In this document: piece after piece, positions 1 through 10,606 of the stretch
Layout: every line of letters begins with the position of its first letter
Numbering within the stretch: position 1 is the first letter of the stretch
NCBI GenBank assembly: GCA_023213395.1
Contig: CM041465.1
Span: 8,184,001 to 8,248,000 of the forward strand
DNA length: 64,000 bases
Direction: 5' to 3'
Origin: Cycas panzhihuaensis
Lineage: Eukaryota > Cycadophyta
Program-made: the position numbers and the translations under genes
The notes under the pieces: model-generated
What the model saw: the letters and a program-made list of their open reading frames with translations, nothing else
Databases searched by the model: none
What the model was told of the DNA's origin: nothing

Positions 1-218
1 AAACTAAGAAAATAGAGAGATTCTATCACAAATAGAGTCTTTTGAACATCATAGGATCCTTAAATCTCATGGAATTTTATCACAGCATAAATATATCATT
101 CATACATTCAAAGTTCTTAGCTAAGAAAAAATAAAAAGAACAAGTCAAATAAGACAATACGACTAATTTTATATAATATCTAGTCTATTAATAAATTTCT
201 ATCTCAGAATGGCCTTTT

Positions 219-575
219 TGTTAAAATAATATGGAAAGCATTCATCAACATACGCCAAACAAAATTAATGAACAAGAATCACAATGTATTAACTCAATGT
301 CAACATATTACATCATAACACTAACCGTACCATGGACTCTACATGAGTCTCCATGATAACTTGTCTTTCATATACCACCTCAAACACTTTTATATACTAA
401 ATAGGTGGGAGATCACACTACAGATTTAATGCATGTGGCACTATTACCTTTACTCTAACTAATGACATTACACCACTAACTTAACCAATGTTAGGATGAC
501 TAATGACTCTTATGCTCTAATACTTGAGACTATTAATCATAAGACTCACACAACATTAAATATTATATTCTAACA
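219..575 (-). repeat. 3' LTR of the 0.2-4.8 kb element
   Basis: Direct repeat partner of 4478-4835, bounded by TG...CA. On the minus strand it carries a TATA box (TATATAAAA, at 388-396) that is also present in the partner. It is preceded on the minus strand by the purine run AAGGGGAGG (576-584), a normal polypurine tract. Confidence 0.87.
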
Positions 576-1046
576 CCTCCCCTTAATGTTAAATGTTTGA
601 ACTAAGGACAATTTGACATAACTGACACACATTGACATAGGACTTGACTTGAGTTTGAGACTACAGATACTAAAGACAACATGACAAAACTGACATAGGA
701 CTTGACCTGAATTATCTTTGAAGTGATGTTTGAACTTCCATCTCTTAAGTCCTGGAATCTTTCTAATGATGATGTCTTGAGCTTTATCTTCATCCAATAC
801 ACTGCAAAATGTGTATGTCTTGTTTGTAATATTACCTCTCGTTTCCTGTTTGATAAATTTTCTTGTGTACTCCTAGGATAAGTATAATCGTCTTGGAATG
901 AATATGAAGTAAATTGACTTGTCTTTATCTATTTCCAAACCTGCTAAGACGATTGACTTTTCAATCCATGGATTACTTCCTTGGAAGGGAATGAGCAATA
1001 ATGATCCATTTCTAAATTTCCTTTGTTCAAAAACAATATACTTTGT

Positions 1047-1781
1047 TCATTTTATGTTATCCAGGGAATTTGTTGTGCCAAGGATGATGAGAGTCTTAAT
1101 TATGATTATACGCACGTATTTCCTTGTTACTGTTACACAAATGCGAAACATTACTTTGATATGATTCAGCTTCAAGGTCAAGAACCCTATCAAAAACCTG
1201 CAATGATCTTGACGCACAAGATTTTGATTATATGATATTCTTACCATATTTCTTATTTCTTTGGAAGAACCTTCTAATGACCTTGTAGGGTATGTTGTCA
1301 TAATTTGAATTTTCTCAAAGATGAACATAGAGATTGAATTGAGATATATTATGGAAAGTCTCCAACATATGCATATCAATATGTATTCTAACATCATTTG
1401 AATTCTAGTCGTAAATTTGTTGACACAAACCAGGGTGATTTTGTCTATACCTTTTGTTAAGCTACTTGTGTCCCCATGGACTATTACCAGTAAAGATTGA
1501 TGTCTGGAATTTTCAACCTCCAAAGCTAGTTCCTTGATGAGACTTAAGATATTTAATGGAGTCAAAACTTTGTCATGCTGTTTTTCCCTTTTTTCTTTTC
1601 TCTTCAACTTCTTTTTCAAGTTCTTTATCTTTTTTATATGCTTTTGTACCTCTTCAGGACCCTGTTCATATACTGCTTTTAACAAGTTCCATGCCTCTTC
1701 AACTAAGTCCATATTTTGAAGTGCTTGTATAAGAAAGTGATATGAGGAGTGAAGGTTCTTCTTATCGAAGGCTACAATCAT
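1047..1781 (-). CDS. Unrecognised 244-codon ORF inside the retroelement
   Basis: This is an uninterrupted minus-strand frame, in the same sense as the element. Residues 1-60 look helical and include a Lys/Glu-rich stretch (KKIKNLKKKLKRKEKREK) likely to form a charged helix or coiled coil. The C-terminal half is hydrophobic and lower in quality. I do not recognise a gag nucleocapsid, zinc knuckle or enzyme motif. The N-terminal part has the feel of a helical-repeat protein, which would fit another captured host exon, but I cannot name it. It may be non-coding. Confidence 0.25.
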   Translation of the reverse strand: MIVAFDKKNLHSSYHFLIQALQNMDLVEEAWNLLKAVYEQGPEEVQKHIKKIKNLKKKLKRKEKREKQHDKVLTPLNILSLIKELALEVENSRHQSLLVIVHGDTSSLTKGIDKITLVCVNKFTTRIQMMLEYILICICWRLSIIYLNSISMFIFEKIQIMTTYPTRSLEGSSKEIRNMVRISYNQNLVRQDHCRFLIGFLTLKLNHIKVMFRICVTVTRKYVRIIIIKTLIILGTTNSLDNIK

Positions 1782-2913
1782 AGTATCAATGGCTACTCTG
1801 TTTTTCTTTTTGAAGGTTACCTCTCATTCTTCGTTAATTGAAACTTTTCCAAGTACAAGGTTCCATAATCCTTTAATCCTGAAAACACATTCCATTTTGA
1901 TTTTCTAAATTCGAAAGTTATCACCAACATATTTAAGCAAAACTATGTTGGTGTCAGTTACCTAAAACTCCTTTTTTTTTGCTACAAAGGTAATAATGTC
2001 ACTTAACTTCATGATGTATAAATGTACTAGCTTGTATTCCCTTTCAAGGATCAAGTGCAAAGAAGTCACCTTTGATATCTGAGTCCAACACTCCTTACAG
2101 CTTGGAAAGGGATGCCTAAACGAGGAGTTATAAAGAGTTGTTATCCTCCTTTGAAAGGTCACTATAAGTGAATAATTTCATTTAACATGGCTGGAGCTAA
2201 CCATTTTATGTCATCACAAACTTAATGACAAATGACTCCATAGCTATGATAAGTCGAATAATTTGTTTTTCTTTTCTTTGACCAAAGTGTTCTTTACCAT
2301 TACCTCTAGGAGAATCCTTTGCATGTTGTTGGTGCGACTATGTCAATTTTAAGAGGTGCCAATGGATCTGCTTTCTTAATCTCGACCGCTGTGACTAGTC
2401 TTCCAATGAGTCCACTAGTAGGTGCACTCTAGTTCTGAATTACGTGCCTACTACGTTTTTTCAAATCCGACTCAATTCTTCATTAGTCGTATTAGAACTG
2501 ATGTAGTTGCTTACGTTGTCTATCCGCAAGCTTGAAAGAATAGAGAATATGCCACACAACCAAGCATAGAGTAGCACATGATTCTAAGGCACACATATTG
2601 GTGTAGACACTGAACAAGTGGAATCGCTTGATAATCTCCTCTCACAGTCAACAAACTGCAACAGATGAAGCTTGAGTTTTGCCACAACAAGACAGTCTTA
2701 TTGTTCTCTTAGGACTGAATAGTACTTTTACACAGCACTGGGCACAGATCTCCACAGCTCAACTACCCAGCAAACACAATGAATTGTGGCATGGCTTGTA
2801 AGATTCAGATTTGGTTCAATGGTTGCCTAATGAACAGAAAGGGCCATAAAGTTTGCTCAGTAGTCCTACAAAATGGGATTGGTCTAAAAAATTCCCAATA
2901 TTATAAATTCCTA

Positions 2914-3237
2914 TCACTCTGGTAGCATAACGCCATGCAATTCAACTGTTTTGAGACCGTAGTTATTCCTTTTAGCTAGACACGAATACTTCAAGTAGGA
3001 CTTTGTATTTGTTATCAACTCTTCTGTCGTTGTGGGATGAATTCCTACTGTTGCAACGAAGTCTGCTTTTGTTAACTCAGCTTTTACAACAATTGTAACC
3101 CCCTGCAAAATCTCAGAAGTGTCATCCCCACACATATGGACTCTTATAACCTTGTTTGTTGCTACACACACAATTATAAAAAATTGATCAGGAAGCCCTG
3201 ACAGTGTAGCTTTCATGGGTCGAAAGTTGTGAACGCA
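2914..3237 (-). pseudogene. Captured glutathione reductase C-terminal fragment
   Basis: The minus-strand frame contains [13 protein letters not shown], then [12 protein letters not shown], then [20 protein letters not shown]. In order these match the dimerisation/interface domain of plant cytosolic-type glutathione reductase, including the HP-containing signature near the C-terminus whose His takes part in disulfide reduction. The FAD and NADPH domains and the redox-active disulfide are absent, so the fragment cannot reduce glutathione disulfide. A TGA stop lies a few codons upstream of the homologous stretch, and the tail diverges after the EEL residues. It lies in sense orientation inside an LTR element with no gag-pol, which suggests transduction of host mRNA or genomic sequence. 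The domain assignment is strong; the capture mechanism is inferred. Confidence 0.75.
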
Positions 3238-3884
3238 TCATCATCTCATGGAGACTATGTTCAATTGGCAGTGAACAAGTAGACAATAGTTTTTAGCAGT
3301 ACTCAGATTTGGTCACACAGTCAAAGTCACAGTTCTGCAGTCAATCACAACAGTCTTGTAGTCTTTGAATATTCCCAGCAGTGAAAAACAAGTTTACAGC
3401 GGGCACATCATTAAGAGATCTGACACTTTGCAAACACAGTCAATGAAAATGGAGAGAATCCCTTATATTAATGATTGTAATATGAGTTATTGGCCATACT
3501 TCCCCTGTGATTAACTTGCTTATCTACAACTATCAGGAAATACGTCGTCTTCCATTGCAACATTTCACCATAGTAGTACTCAGACTTTCCAATAACCAGA
3601 CAACAAGCTCTATTCAACGCTCCATCAGAAATCCTTCAAGGCCAAAGATGTATATCTCAGAGAAAACTGGATGAATGGAGATCTTACGACGTTGCTTGGT
3701 TTGCCCTCGTCCCTCACTGTACTCACATAGATATGGAAGCCTGGAACACTTTAAGGCCTAGAACTTCTCTTTCAATCAAAAAAGGGGCAACTTGGAGATA
3801 GCAGGCATTAAGAGTGGTTCAATTGATTCAACTGGACTAATCAAACCATCTGCAAAAGATCGTTTGAAATCTGCATTCATGTAG

Positions 3885-4091
3885 AAGCTTCAGAAATCTG
3901 GAGGATCTGGAAGAGTTGCTTATCTTTTCAAGGATTGTCTCCAGACTGTCACATCTGTAATTACCACAGATGTTCACACCAGACAGGGATCTCGCCTCTT
4001 CCCAGAATTTATTATGGATGGGATTTATGACATCACAGAATTGACAGGGGCATATAAGAGAAACAGAGGGCTAAATTTTCAGGACAAATAA
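3885..4091 (+). other. Exon-like open stretch, unrecognised, antisense to the element
   Basis: A 68-codon frame without a Met start reads with protein-like composition (for example TSVITTDVHTRQGSRLFPEF then MDGIYDITELTGAYKRNRG). A second short open stretch on the same strand, 4205-4366, follows an acceptor-like pyrimidine run ending in CAG. Both resemble pieces of a real host gene carried in opposite orientation to the retroelement. I could not assign a family. Confidence 0.3.
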
Positions 4092-4465
4092 GATCTTCTT
4101 TCAGCCATAAACCTTTATCCCTATAAAGATTTTTTATATACTTAGGAATTGATTTTACTCAGTATTTTAGCACAAGTCTAGCTAGTACAAACCTTTTATT
4201 TTCAGATGGAATTCAAAGGCTATCCATATGTCATCAAAAATTCACATCAACACAAGATTCTTTCTTCAAAATAATCAAAGGAATAGTATTACCTGGAGAG
4301 ATTTTATCTTCCATCAGCCTTGGCTTGAATGGTGTCTTCAGAAAACAAATCCTCAACCTGGCATAAATGAATCTATAGAGCCACCTCCTTGGTTGAATGC
4401 TCTATCCTTCACTGGAATCCTCTTCTCTCAATCTTCTCACTCTTCTTCTTACAACAGGATGGCCT

Positions 4466-4477
4466 GCTCTGATACCA
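4466..4477 (-). other. tRNA-iMet primer binding site
   Basis: On the minus strand these bases read TGGTATCAGAGC, the classical complement of the initiator tRNA-Met 3' end used by most plant Ty1-copia and TRIM elements. The site directly adjoins the LTR end, which fixes the orientation of the element. Confidence 0.9.
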
Positions 4478-4835
4478 TGTTAAAATAACATGGAAAGCAT
4501 TCATCAACATACACCAAACAAAATCAATGAACAAGAATCACAATATATTAACTCAACGTCAACAGATTACATCAGAACAATAATCATACTATGGACTCTA
4601 CATGAGTCTCTATGATAACTTGTCTTTCATATACCACCTCAACCACTTTTATATACTAAGTAAGTGGAAGATCACACTATAGATCTAATGCATGTGGGAC
4701 TATTACCTTTACTCTAACTAATGACATTACACCACTAACTTAACCAATGTTAGGATGACAAATGACTCTTTACGCTCTAATACTTGAGACTATTGATCCT
4801 AAAACTCACACAACATTAAATATTATATTTTAGCA
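4478..4835 (-). repeat. 5' LTR of the 0.2-4.8 kb element
   Basis: Direct repeat of 219-575 with about 92 percent identity by eye. On the minus strand a TATATAAAA box lies at 4647-4655, so this LTR would drive transcription toward lower coordinates. Its downstream edge meets the primer binding site without a spacer. Confidence 0.87.
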
Positions 4836-5590
4836 CTTTTCTCTTTCATGCAACCAAACCTCTTCAAATTTTTCGTTTAAAACCAATAAGAAAAAAAGAA
4901 AAAACATGTGAACAATCAGTTCAACAACAACCACAAACAAGCAAAGGCAAAACTAAACCTCTTGAGGACTTGAATAACTAAAAAAGAATGAGAGAGAGCA
5001 ATTATCCTTATAGTCAAGAGATGAACATTCCTCACAATAGTCTACCCCTTTTCTTTTCACAAAGGGTTGACCTTTCAACCAAGTTTCATAAGGAAAAATC
5101 GTAAACAAAAGTATCTCAAATTTCAACAAGAAGAGAGGAATAATTCTTATTACAAACAGTCACCAAAAGAAAAACAGAATTGCAAGAAACTGAAAAAGAA
5201 AGATCTTACTATGAAAGAAAAGTTTGAAACTAAAACTTTTGTTGAAAAAACACATACTTTAGAAGCATCAATCAGTGAAATTTGTGCAACAAGAAGTCAA
5301 TAAATAGAACTTCAAATTTTCTTCCTTGAGCTTCACTTTTTCTTCAAAAATAGTTTTCTAAATAGCAGTTAAGAAATCTCTCAAAATCTTAAGAAAAAAT
5401 CCACAAAATTTGATCTCTAACTCATCAATTCATGAATAATACAACATACTAAGGTTTTAAAAGGTTCTAGGATGAAAGATGTAGGTTTTCATCAAATCTA
5501 GGCGACGATATGCAAAATTAGCACATTAAAAAAAAAATTACATGCATGACTGTAATGTTACATAGGCTATAGTCTAGTTAGGATACTGTC
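4836..5590. other. AT-rich flank with no recognisable gene
   Basis: A-rich, low-complexity sequence. The open frame near 5067-5303 is Lys/Gln-rich and looks like a by-product of the A-rich composition. Confidence 0.5.
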
Positions 5591-5596
5591 AACATG

Positions 5597-6327
5597 GTTA
5601 TTCACATACATTCCACAGATTATTCACAGAATTATACCACAATGGTACACGAAAGACAAAAAATCAACACATACTCAGCACTTCATCATCATAACACAAA
5701 GAATACACAGCTTTCCACGTAACTCTTCTTTTCATTAAGTAATCAGTTCAATTACACAGAGGGCTGAAATGCATTCCTGTGGATTCCAGCAGCATACATT
5801 CTTCCTGTTACATGCGTACCCAGATGGTACTTATCACTGAATACCGCTCCAACTGGCTGTCATACTTGCTGGCATCCGCACCTTTGCGTACCCTTGATAG
5901 TCGGCTATCACCATAACCGGATGGTTCATGCGTACCTCCTTAAGTATGCTTCTTTGTACCTTTTGGCTGAAGGGTTATGACTGCCTGTCATAACCGTACC
6001 CCTTCAGTCATACATACCCTTTCCTTAATCATTAGTTATGCACTTACTAATATCTTCATTAAGTTCGTACATCCAGACGTCGACAACTTCCTGTGCCTCC
6101 ACCGGTCTTGTCGCCGCGGCGTACCGCCTGCTCAGGGCCTGCTCCGCCACCGACACGCCTCGTGGTACGCACTGCCCGGTGCACGCACCGTCATACTGCA
6201 CTAGAATGCTGATTTTTTCACTGTTCTGCCTCGTGCGTATCTCCGTACGGTCCGTACCTGCACATCTTAGGTTACCCGGCCTACCTCTGGTCTTCCAATA
6301 GCCATATGATCACTTTATACCCCAACA
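5597..6327 (-). repeat. GC-richer LTR-like block with repeated GCGTACC words
   Basis: Read on the minus strand, the block opens with TGTTGGGGTATA, a common LTR beginning. It includes an unusually GC-rich core (about 6078-6205). The word CGTACC recurs at about 5815, 5887, 5932, 5993, 6119 and 6251. I found no target duplication or partner LTR, so it may be a solo LTR or another transposon remnant. The downstream limit is uncertain. Confidence 0.25.
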
Positions 6328-6519
6328 ATCATTACTTTGAAATGATAAATCTAAAAATTTCATTGCTTCCTTAGAGTGGAAATATGGTAAAAGCCTAAGC
6401 ATGTCTCCATCTCACAAACAAATTATACTTTAAATTTTCTGAAAAGTTTTAGAACGGATGATTGTAAACCTATATCTAACTTCATAAAGACAAGTTTTAA
6501 ATTAATAGCAAAAGATAGT

Positions 6520-6975
6520 GGAGCAGATATTGATTCTATATTATACAATCAACTAGTAGAAAGTCTAATATACTTGATTACTATCAGACCTAATATATAT
6601 TTTGTAATTGAAATAGTGTCTAAGTTTATGGCAATGCCAAAACACAGTCACTAAAAAGCTACAAAGAAGATCCTCAAATCTTGAAAGAGATAATTCACTA
6701 TGGATTCAAATTCTAGCATAACAATAGTTCCAAATTAATAAAATTCATAATTCTTATTGAATCGAATGTGAAGATCATATAAGGCCAATTTATGTGTATT
6801 GTTTTGGCTTAAATTTAACTATTGTCACATAAAGTAGAAAAGAGCAATCAAATACTGCTTTATCCTCTACTGAGACAGAGTACAAGGCTACAATTACTAT
6901 AGATACAAAAACTATTTGGTTAGGTTAGATTCTAGAGGGCATAAAATTATAATAATTAGAACTAACTATCTTGTA
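6520..6975 (+). pseudogene. Ty1-copia RT C-terminus and RNase H remnant
   Basis: The plus strand reads DIDSILYNQLVESLIYLI then TIRPNIYFVIEIVSKFM. This is the copia segment just after the RT palm, normally Y-R-S-L-V-G-S-L-I-Y-L followed by T-R-P-D-I. About 230 bases later comes SSTETEYKATITIDTKTIWL, the conserved RNase H S-S-T-E-A-E-Y segment. In-frame stops and frame changes interrupt it, and no gag, protease or integrase is visible upstream. It is a 5'-truncated or largely decayed copia copy. Confidence 0.75.
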
Positions 6976-8340
6976 CTTTGGTAATCAACCTCCCCTTTAA
7001 TATCTGTATTATATTAAATATAAGAATGTTTTATATGGGTGATATGTGACATATTAAGTAGAATTATTACTCTCTAATATTATATTTAATTACGTATAAG
7101 TTATTTGAAAATAATATTAGCTAGAATTAAACATTAAGAAAAACCGACATAGCATACGCAATAAATGCTAGAATACAAATGCAATAAATATATAGTGAGG
7201 TGCAAAGAAAATTGTAAAATAGTAATGGTAACTACAAGGCAATAATAGATATAAGCAAAAGAAGTAAGGTATTCACATAAGGATATTTGGCAACTTTAGA
7301 GACAAACTTAGAATCACCCTAAATGGGTATTATTAGAGAGAAATTTTTAAATAATGCCCATATTAAATTTATTCCCAATATGACATATACGAAAAGTGAA
7401 GAGTAAAGATTAGTGAGATAGTTTAATATGAGACATTTATTGATTATTATAACATTCTCTTATATTTTTCTTTGTATTTTTTGTTTTTCGTACATGTTTC
7501 TAGCCTCTTGTGATCCAAATCTCTTTGTTTGCTCATGCAACAAATAGTTTCATAGGACAGACTCCCATAACCAATTAGGGACGAGAAAAGGTTTTGTATT
7601 TGATTTATATGTTGTCAATACAGTAACAACTATTATGTGATTAAAATGTAAAACTTTATTTTTCTTGGTGAATGAGAAGAGGGAAGGGTACAAAAACTCA
7701 ACATAACTGCCTAATGCAAATAGAAACAAATTCTTGGTGGTTGAAGACATATGCACCCAAGGTTCTCGACCATTCGACTCTAAGCACAACATCACACCAT
7801 CTAATGTTCAATGTATAATCCATAAAGAACAATATCTTGATGAGCTAGAGGAGTTGATAGTTTCTCTCCCCATTGCATGCAATTGAATTTTCTCCTAATA
7901 CATCTCACTTTCCTTTACCAATGTGAAAGCCTAGTCTCTTAGCGATGTTCGTATTATTAAAATTACAGGATTTATTAGTAGCAATAACTTCAATTTTCAA
8001 ATATATACCTATATACTTCAATGGTATTAGGTTGTGTTGTTGCAACCATTGATATCTCCAAATGCTTATTGTCTATTGCTATAACATTCAAAACTTCCTT
8101 GTATCATTGGTCATTTAAGAGGCCTAGTAGTGCTTCCTCTTCTACGATTTTTTCATTGGCACCCACTTCTTCGATATATGCCTATTTCCTTCAAGAAGGT
8201 AAACAACTACCATTTTTCCCATCTTTAACTGTAATCATATCAAAGCCCTTGTGCCCTTCTCCAACTCATTTCTACATCCTCCTCCTTAATGAACAAATTA
8301 GGGTTTGAAGGTTGGATACTTAGACTATTGGTTTATATGA
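6976..8340. other. AT-rich interval, no supported gene
   Basis: No motif-bearing frame was recognised. The minus frame at 7550-7795 and plus frame at 8021-8308 have no recognisable domain and no supporting splice or promoter structure. Confidence 0.5.
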
Positions 8341-8346
8341 GCAAAC

Positions 8347-8432
8347 TGTCACGGGTTGCCATTACACCAAAAGCCCCAGAGTAATTTGGGAAGAGGATTT
8401 CCTTGTGATGGTTAGCGTCACGCGCTCCAACA
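8347..8432 (-). repeat. Short LTR-like unit of the TRIM-like element
   Basis: On the minus strand it begins TGTTGGAGCG immediately after the purine run AAAAGGGGAG (8433-8442) and ends GTGACA at the target duplication. An LTR of 86 bp is small even for TRIMs. Its last 34 bases recur at 8583-8616 beside the primer site, as expected for the end of a 5' LTR. Confidence 0.5.
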
Positions 8433-8568
8433 CTCCCCTTTTACAAGGAGTCGGTTGTACCTACACGAATTGGCATGTCCACCACGGCGTTCTTCAGCAG
8501 GACACAACGCCTTCACGGATATCCGGGTGCGCTACTGCAGTACACAAGACCAGTTTTGAACCCTAGTC

Positions 8569-8580
8569 GCTCTGATATCA
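8569..8580 (-). other. tRNA-iMet-type primer binding site of the TRIM-like element
   Basis: The minus strand reads TGATATCAGAGC, one base different from the canonical TGGTATCAGAGC. It is separated by 2 bases from the LTR-end copy that finishes at 8583. Confidence 0.6.
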
Positions 8581-8705
8581 CTTGTCACAGGTTGCCATTA
8601 CACCAAAAACCCCAGTTATTTTTACATGGCATTCAAGAACAAGAGCACTTTCCTTAAAATCAACTCATCTCAACAAGGAGTAGTGGAGTCAGAACTTTAG
8701 GTGCT

Positions 8706-9345
8706 CGAAGCAGGGTGGAAGCGTCTGGGATGCGGAAACTTTGCCACCAACTCTTAGGAGGAGGGTTGGACAAGTTCTCAGCGGGAGGACTTGGATGATC
8801 CCAGGTGACGCAACATGAGCGAAGGAGTTGATGGGTGGGCCGTGACTTTTTGTGTGCAGAAGCACCGAGGGAGGCAGCACACCATGTAGAGCGCCAACAG
8901 AAGGCAACATGTTGTTCTTATGTGCAAGGGATGTCACCAGTGTGTACAGATGCGCCGACGAGAAGCAGTGCGCGAGACGGGGATCAGGTCTGGCATGGGC
9001 CAGAAGGAGATGGAGTCGAGGAGGACTTCTCTCGTGAAGGAGCACTAGAGACGAACTTCTAGTGTTCAGACAGGGTGGAAGCGTCGAGGATGCAGAAACT
9101 GTCACTAGTTCTCAGGAGGAGGGCTGGACCAGTTCTCAGGAGGAGGGTTGGATGTTCCCAGGTGATGCAGCAGGAGCGAGGGAGTTGATGGATGGGCCGT
9201 GACTTTCTGTGTGCAGAACTGTCGATTGAGGCAGCACACCATGGAAAGCGCCGACTGAGGCAACATGCAATTCTTGGGTGTAGAGGATGTCACCAGTGTG
9301 TACAGAAGCACCGACGGGAGGTAGTGCACGAGATGGGGAACAGGT
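8706..9345. repeat. Two imperfect direct copies of a ~280-bp GC-rich unit
   Basis: About 8708-8987 and 9066-9344 share long blocks in the same order: GGTGGAAGCGTC, GGAGGAGGG, TTGATGGRTGGGCCGTGACTT, GGCAGCACACCATG and GATGTCACCAGTGTGTACAG. Minus-strand open frames across them (8689-9105 and 9105-9554) are Pro/Ser/Leu/His-rich and share no known domain. They may be captured host sequence or simply open because of base composition. Confidence 0.65.
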
Positions 9346-9589
9346 GTATCAATTTCCAGTTCTAAGAGGCAGCGCTGGAGCTTCTCTCTCTGTCTTGAGG
9401 GCAAGGCAGAGCAGGGCGTTGATTCGGGCCACACCAGCGCCGAGGGCGTCGCTGACTTGTAGGTAAGGGAAGTCGGCAAAATGGATTTGTAGCCCCGAGG
9501 CTTTTGGTGTAATGGCAACCTGTGACACAAACTTCTATTGAGTGGCATAAACATTAACTTTTACTAAAATACAACTTATTTACTAATTA

Positions 9590-10150
9590 CAAGTTAACTA
9601 GCTTCGGTCTAACAAGCAAGGCAAATGGCTCTTTCAAATGTTTTGGGTTTGAATCAATTTATGTCTTCACATACTTCTATTTGTAAATTGCTTATATAAA
9701 AGGGTAGATCCTCCTTAGACTTTGTGGCAACCTTAATTTGCAAGGATTTAAGAGCCCTTGTGTACTCAAGTGCAATTCCATTTTCTTAGAAACAAAGTTA
9801 ATTGCACATGATATGGGTCACCCTAATTGTCTTTTGTTTGTTCTCTGGAAGCCTCATTATCTAATCAAATAGTGCTACTTAAAAATGATTTCTTTTCCAA
9901 CTAATAGTCCATAGATATATAGAGTCCATTAGGTATTCAATGATAAAGGCTACCTAGTACTCAACTTGGTTGATACCAAACATTATGAACGAGTTCATCA
10001 TTTTTACCATCCATTTGTCCATTGCTGGTTCTACCACGAAATAGATGACAAACTTAACATTGTGCAGAAAAATTTGAGATCATTCCTCACCTAACCACTT
10101 TAAGGTTGTTGCATGTTTCTTATCGAAGGTCGACATTATGTCTGTGTCAT
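9590..10150 (-). pseudogene. Possible decayed retrotransposon gag remnant
   Basis: The minus strand gives broken stretches such as MDKWMVKMMNSFIMFGINQV and LPFYISNLQIEVCEDIN. Their spacing and character resemble plant gag (a Trp-containing helix, then a later segment before the zinc knuckle). Stops and shifts are frequent and no zinc knuckle or protease follows. Weak call based on resemblance only. Confidence 0.25.
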
Positions 10151-10423
10151 TTGAAGAAAGCTTGTAGTTCCCTAAATTGATCATCTATTATATCTTTCAA
10201 TTCCTTAGATTCTATGGGTTTGAAGTGTGGCATTCCTTTTCTCTTAGTATATTCAATGGTATTGGGCTCATGAGTCCCCGAACAAAGCTCCAAAGAACGA
10301 CCTCAAAAAACTTCTATGATGAACCTAGGTCAGAGATTTGCAAGCAAAATTCAAATAAAATTAGGGGAATAACTAAATAAAGTCCAGTAATGTTCATTTG
10401 TTCCCCAAGGGATGAAAACCAAA

Positions 10424-10606
10424 GGAAAATAGGAAGAGAATACGAAATCTAATGATAAATGTCTTGTGAACTCATTCTTAAATACCACTAGTTTGTGACA
10501 TTTGAGAAACATGACAAAGGGAAAACAGGAAGAGAATAAGCAATCTGATGATAAATGTCATGTAAAGTTATTCTTAAATACCACTAGTTGATGATGTTTG
10601 GGAAAT
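10424..10606. repeat. Tandem duplication, ~96-bp unit
   Basis: Two adjacent copies share AGGAAGAGAATA, ATGATAAATGTC and ATTCTTAAATACCACTAGTT in the same order, with about 15 percent divergence by eye. No coding role is seen. Confidence 0.7.

Larger units (their letters stand above)
219..4835 (-). mobile_element. Non-autonomous LTR retroelement with captured host sequence
   Basis: This is a structurally complete LTR element read on the minus strand. Direct repeats of about 357 bp (219-575 and 4478-4835) begin TG and end CA. A perfect 12-base initiator-tRNA-Met primer site abuts the upstream LTR at 4466-4477, and a polypurine tract abuts the downstream LTR at 576-584. The 5-bp direct repeat CTTTT lies immediately outside both ends (214-218 and 4836-4840), as expected for integrase-made target duplication. 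The 3.9-kb interior shows no protease, integrase, RT or RNase H motif in any frame. It instead holds a glutathione reductase fragment (about 2914-3237, same strand) and other coding-like stretches. It is therefore probably a non-autonomous, gene-capturing element mobilised in trans. The LTRs differ at roughly 30 positions by eye, so insertion is not recent. Confidence 0.85.
8347..9527 (-). mobile_element. TRIM-like retroelement with the same LTR end inverted at both termini
   Basis: The outer 28 bases at each end are inverted copies of one another with one mismatch (TGTCACGGGTTGCCATTACA... at 8347; ...TGTAATGGCAACCTGTGACA at 9527). The 5-bp repeat CAAAC flanks both ends (8342-8346 and 9528-9532), showing one insertion event. 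On the minus strand, 8583-8616 is a third copy of this terminus followed after 2 bases by TGATATCAGAGC (8569-8580), a near-perfect tRNA-iMet primer site. About 130 bases further, a purine run (8433-8442) leads into an 86-bp LTR-like unit (8347-8432). Such a short primer-site-to-polypurine interior is typical of TRIM elements. Between the third copy and the right terminus lies about 0.9 kb of GC-rich duplicated sequence. No transposition protein is encoded. Confidence 0.6.

Noticed and set aside
7550-7795. 81-codon minus-strand frame
   Set aside because: No recognisable motif, no promoter or splice context, AT-rich surroundings.
8689-9554. Minus-strand frames of 138 and 149 codons as genes
   Set aside because: They lie in the GC-rich duplicated cargo of the TRIM-like element, are Pro/Ser/Leu-rich without a domain, and cross an element boundary.
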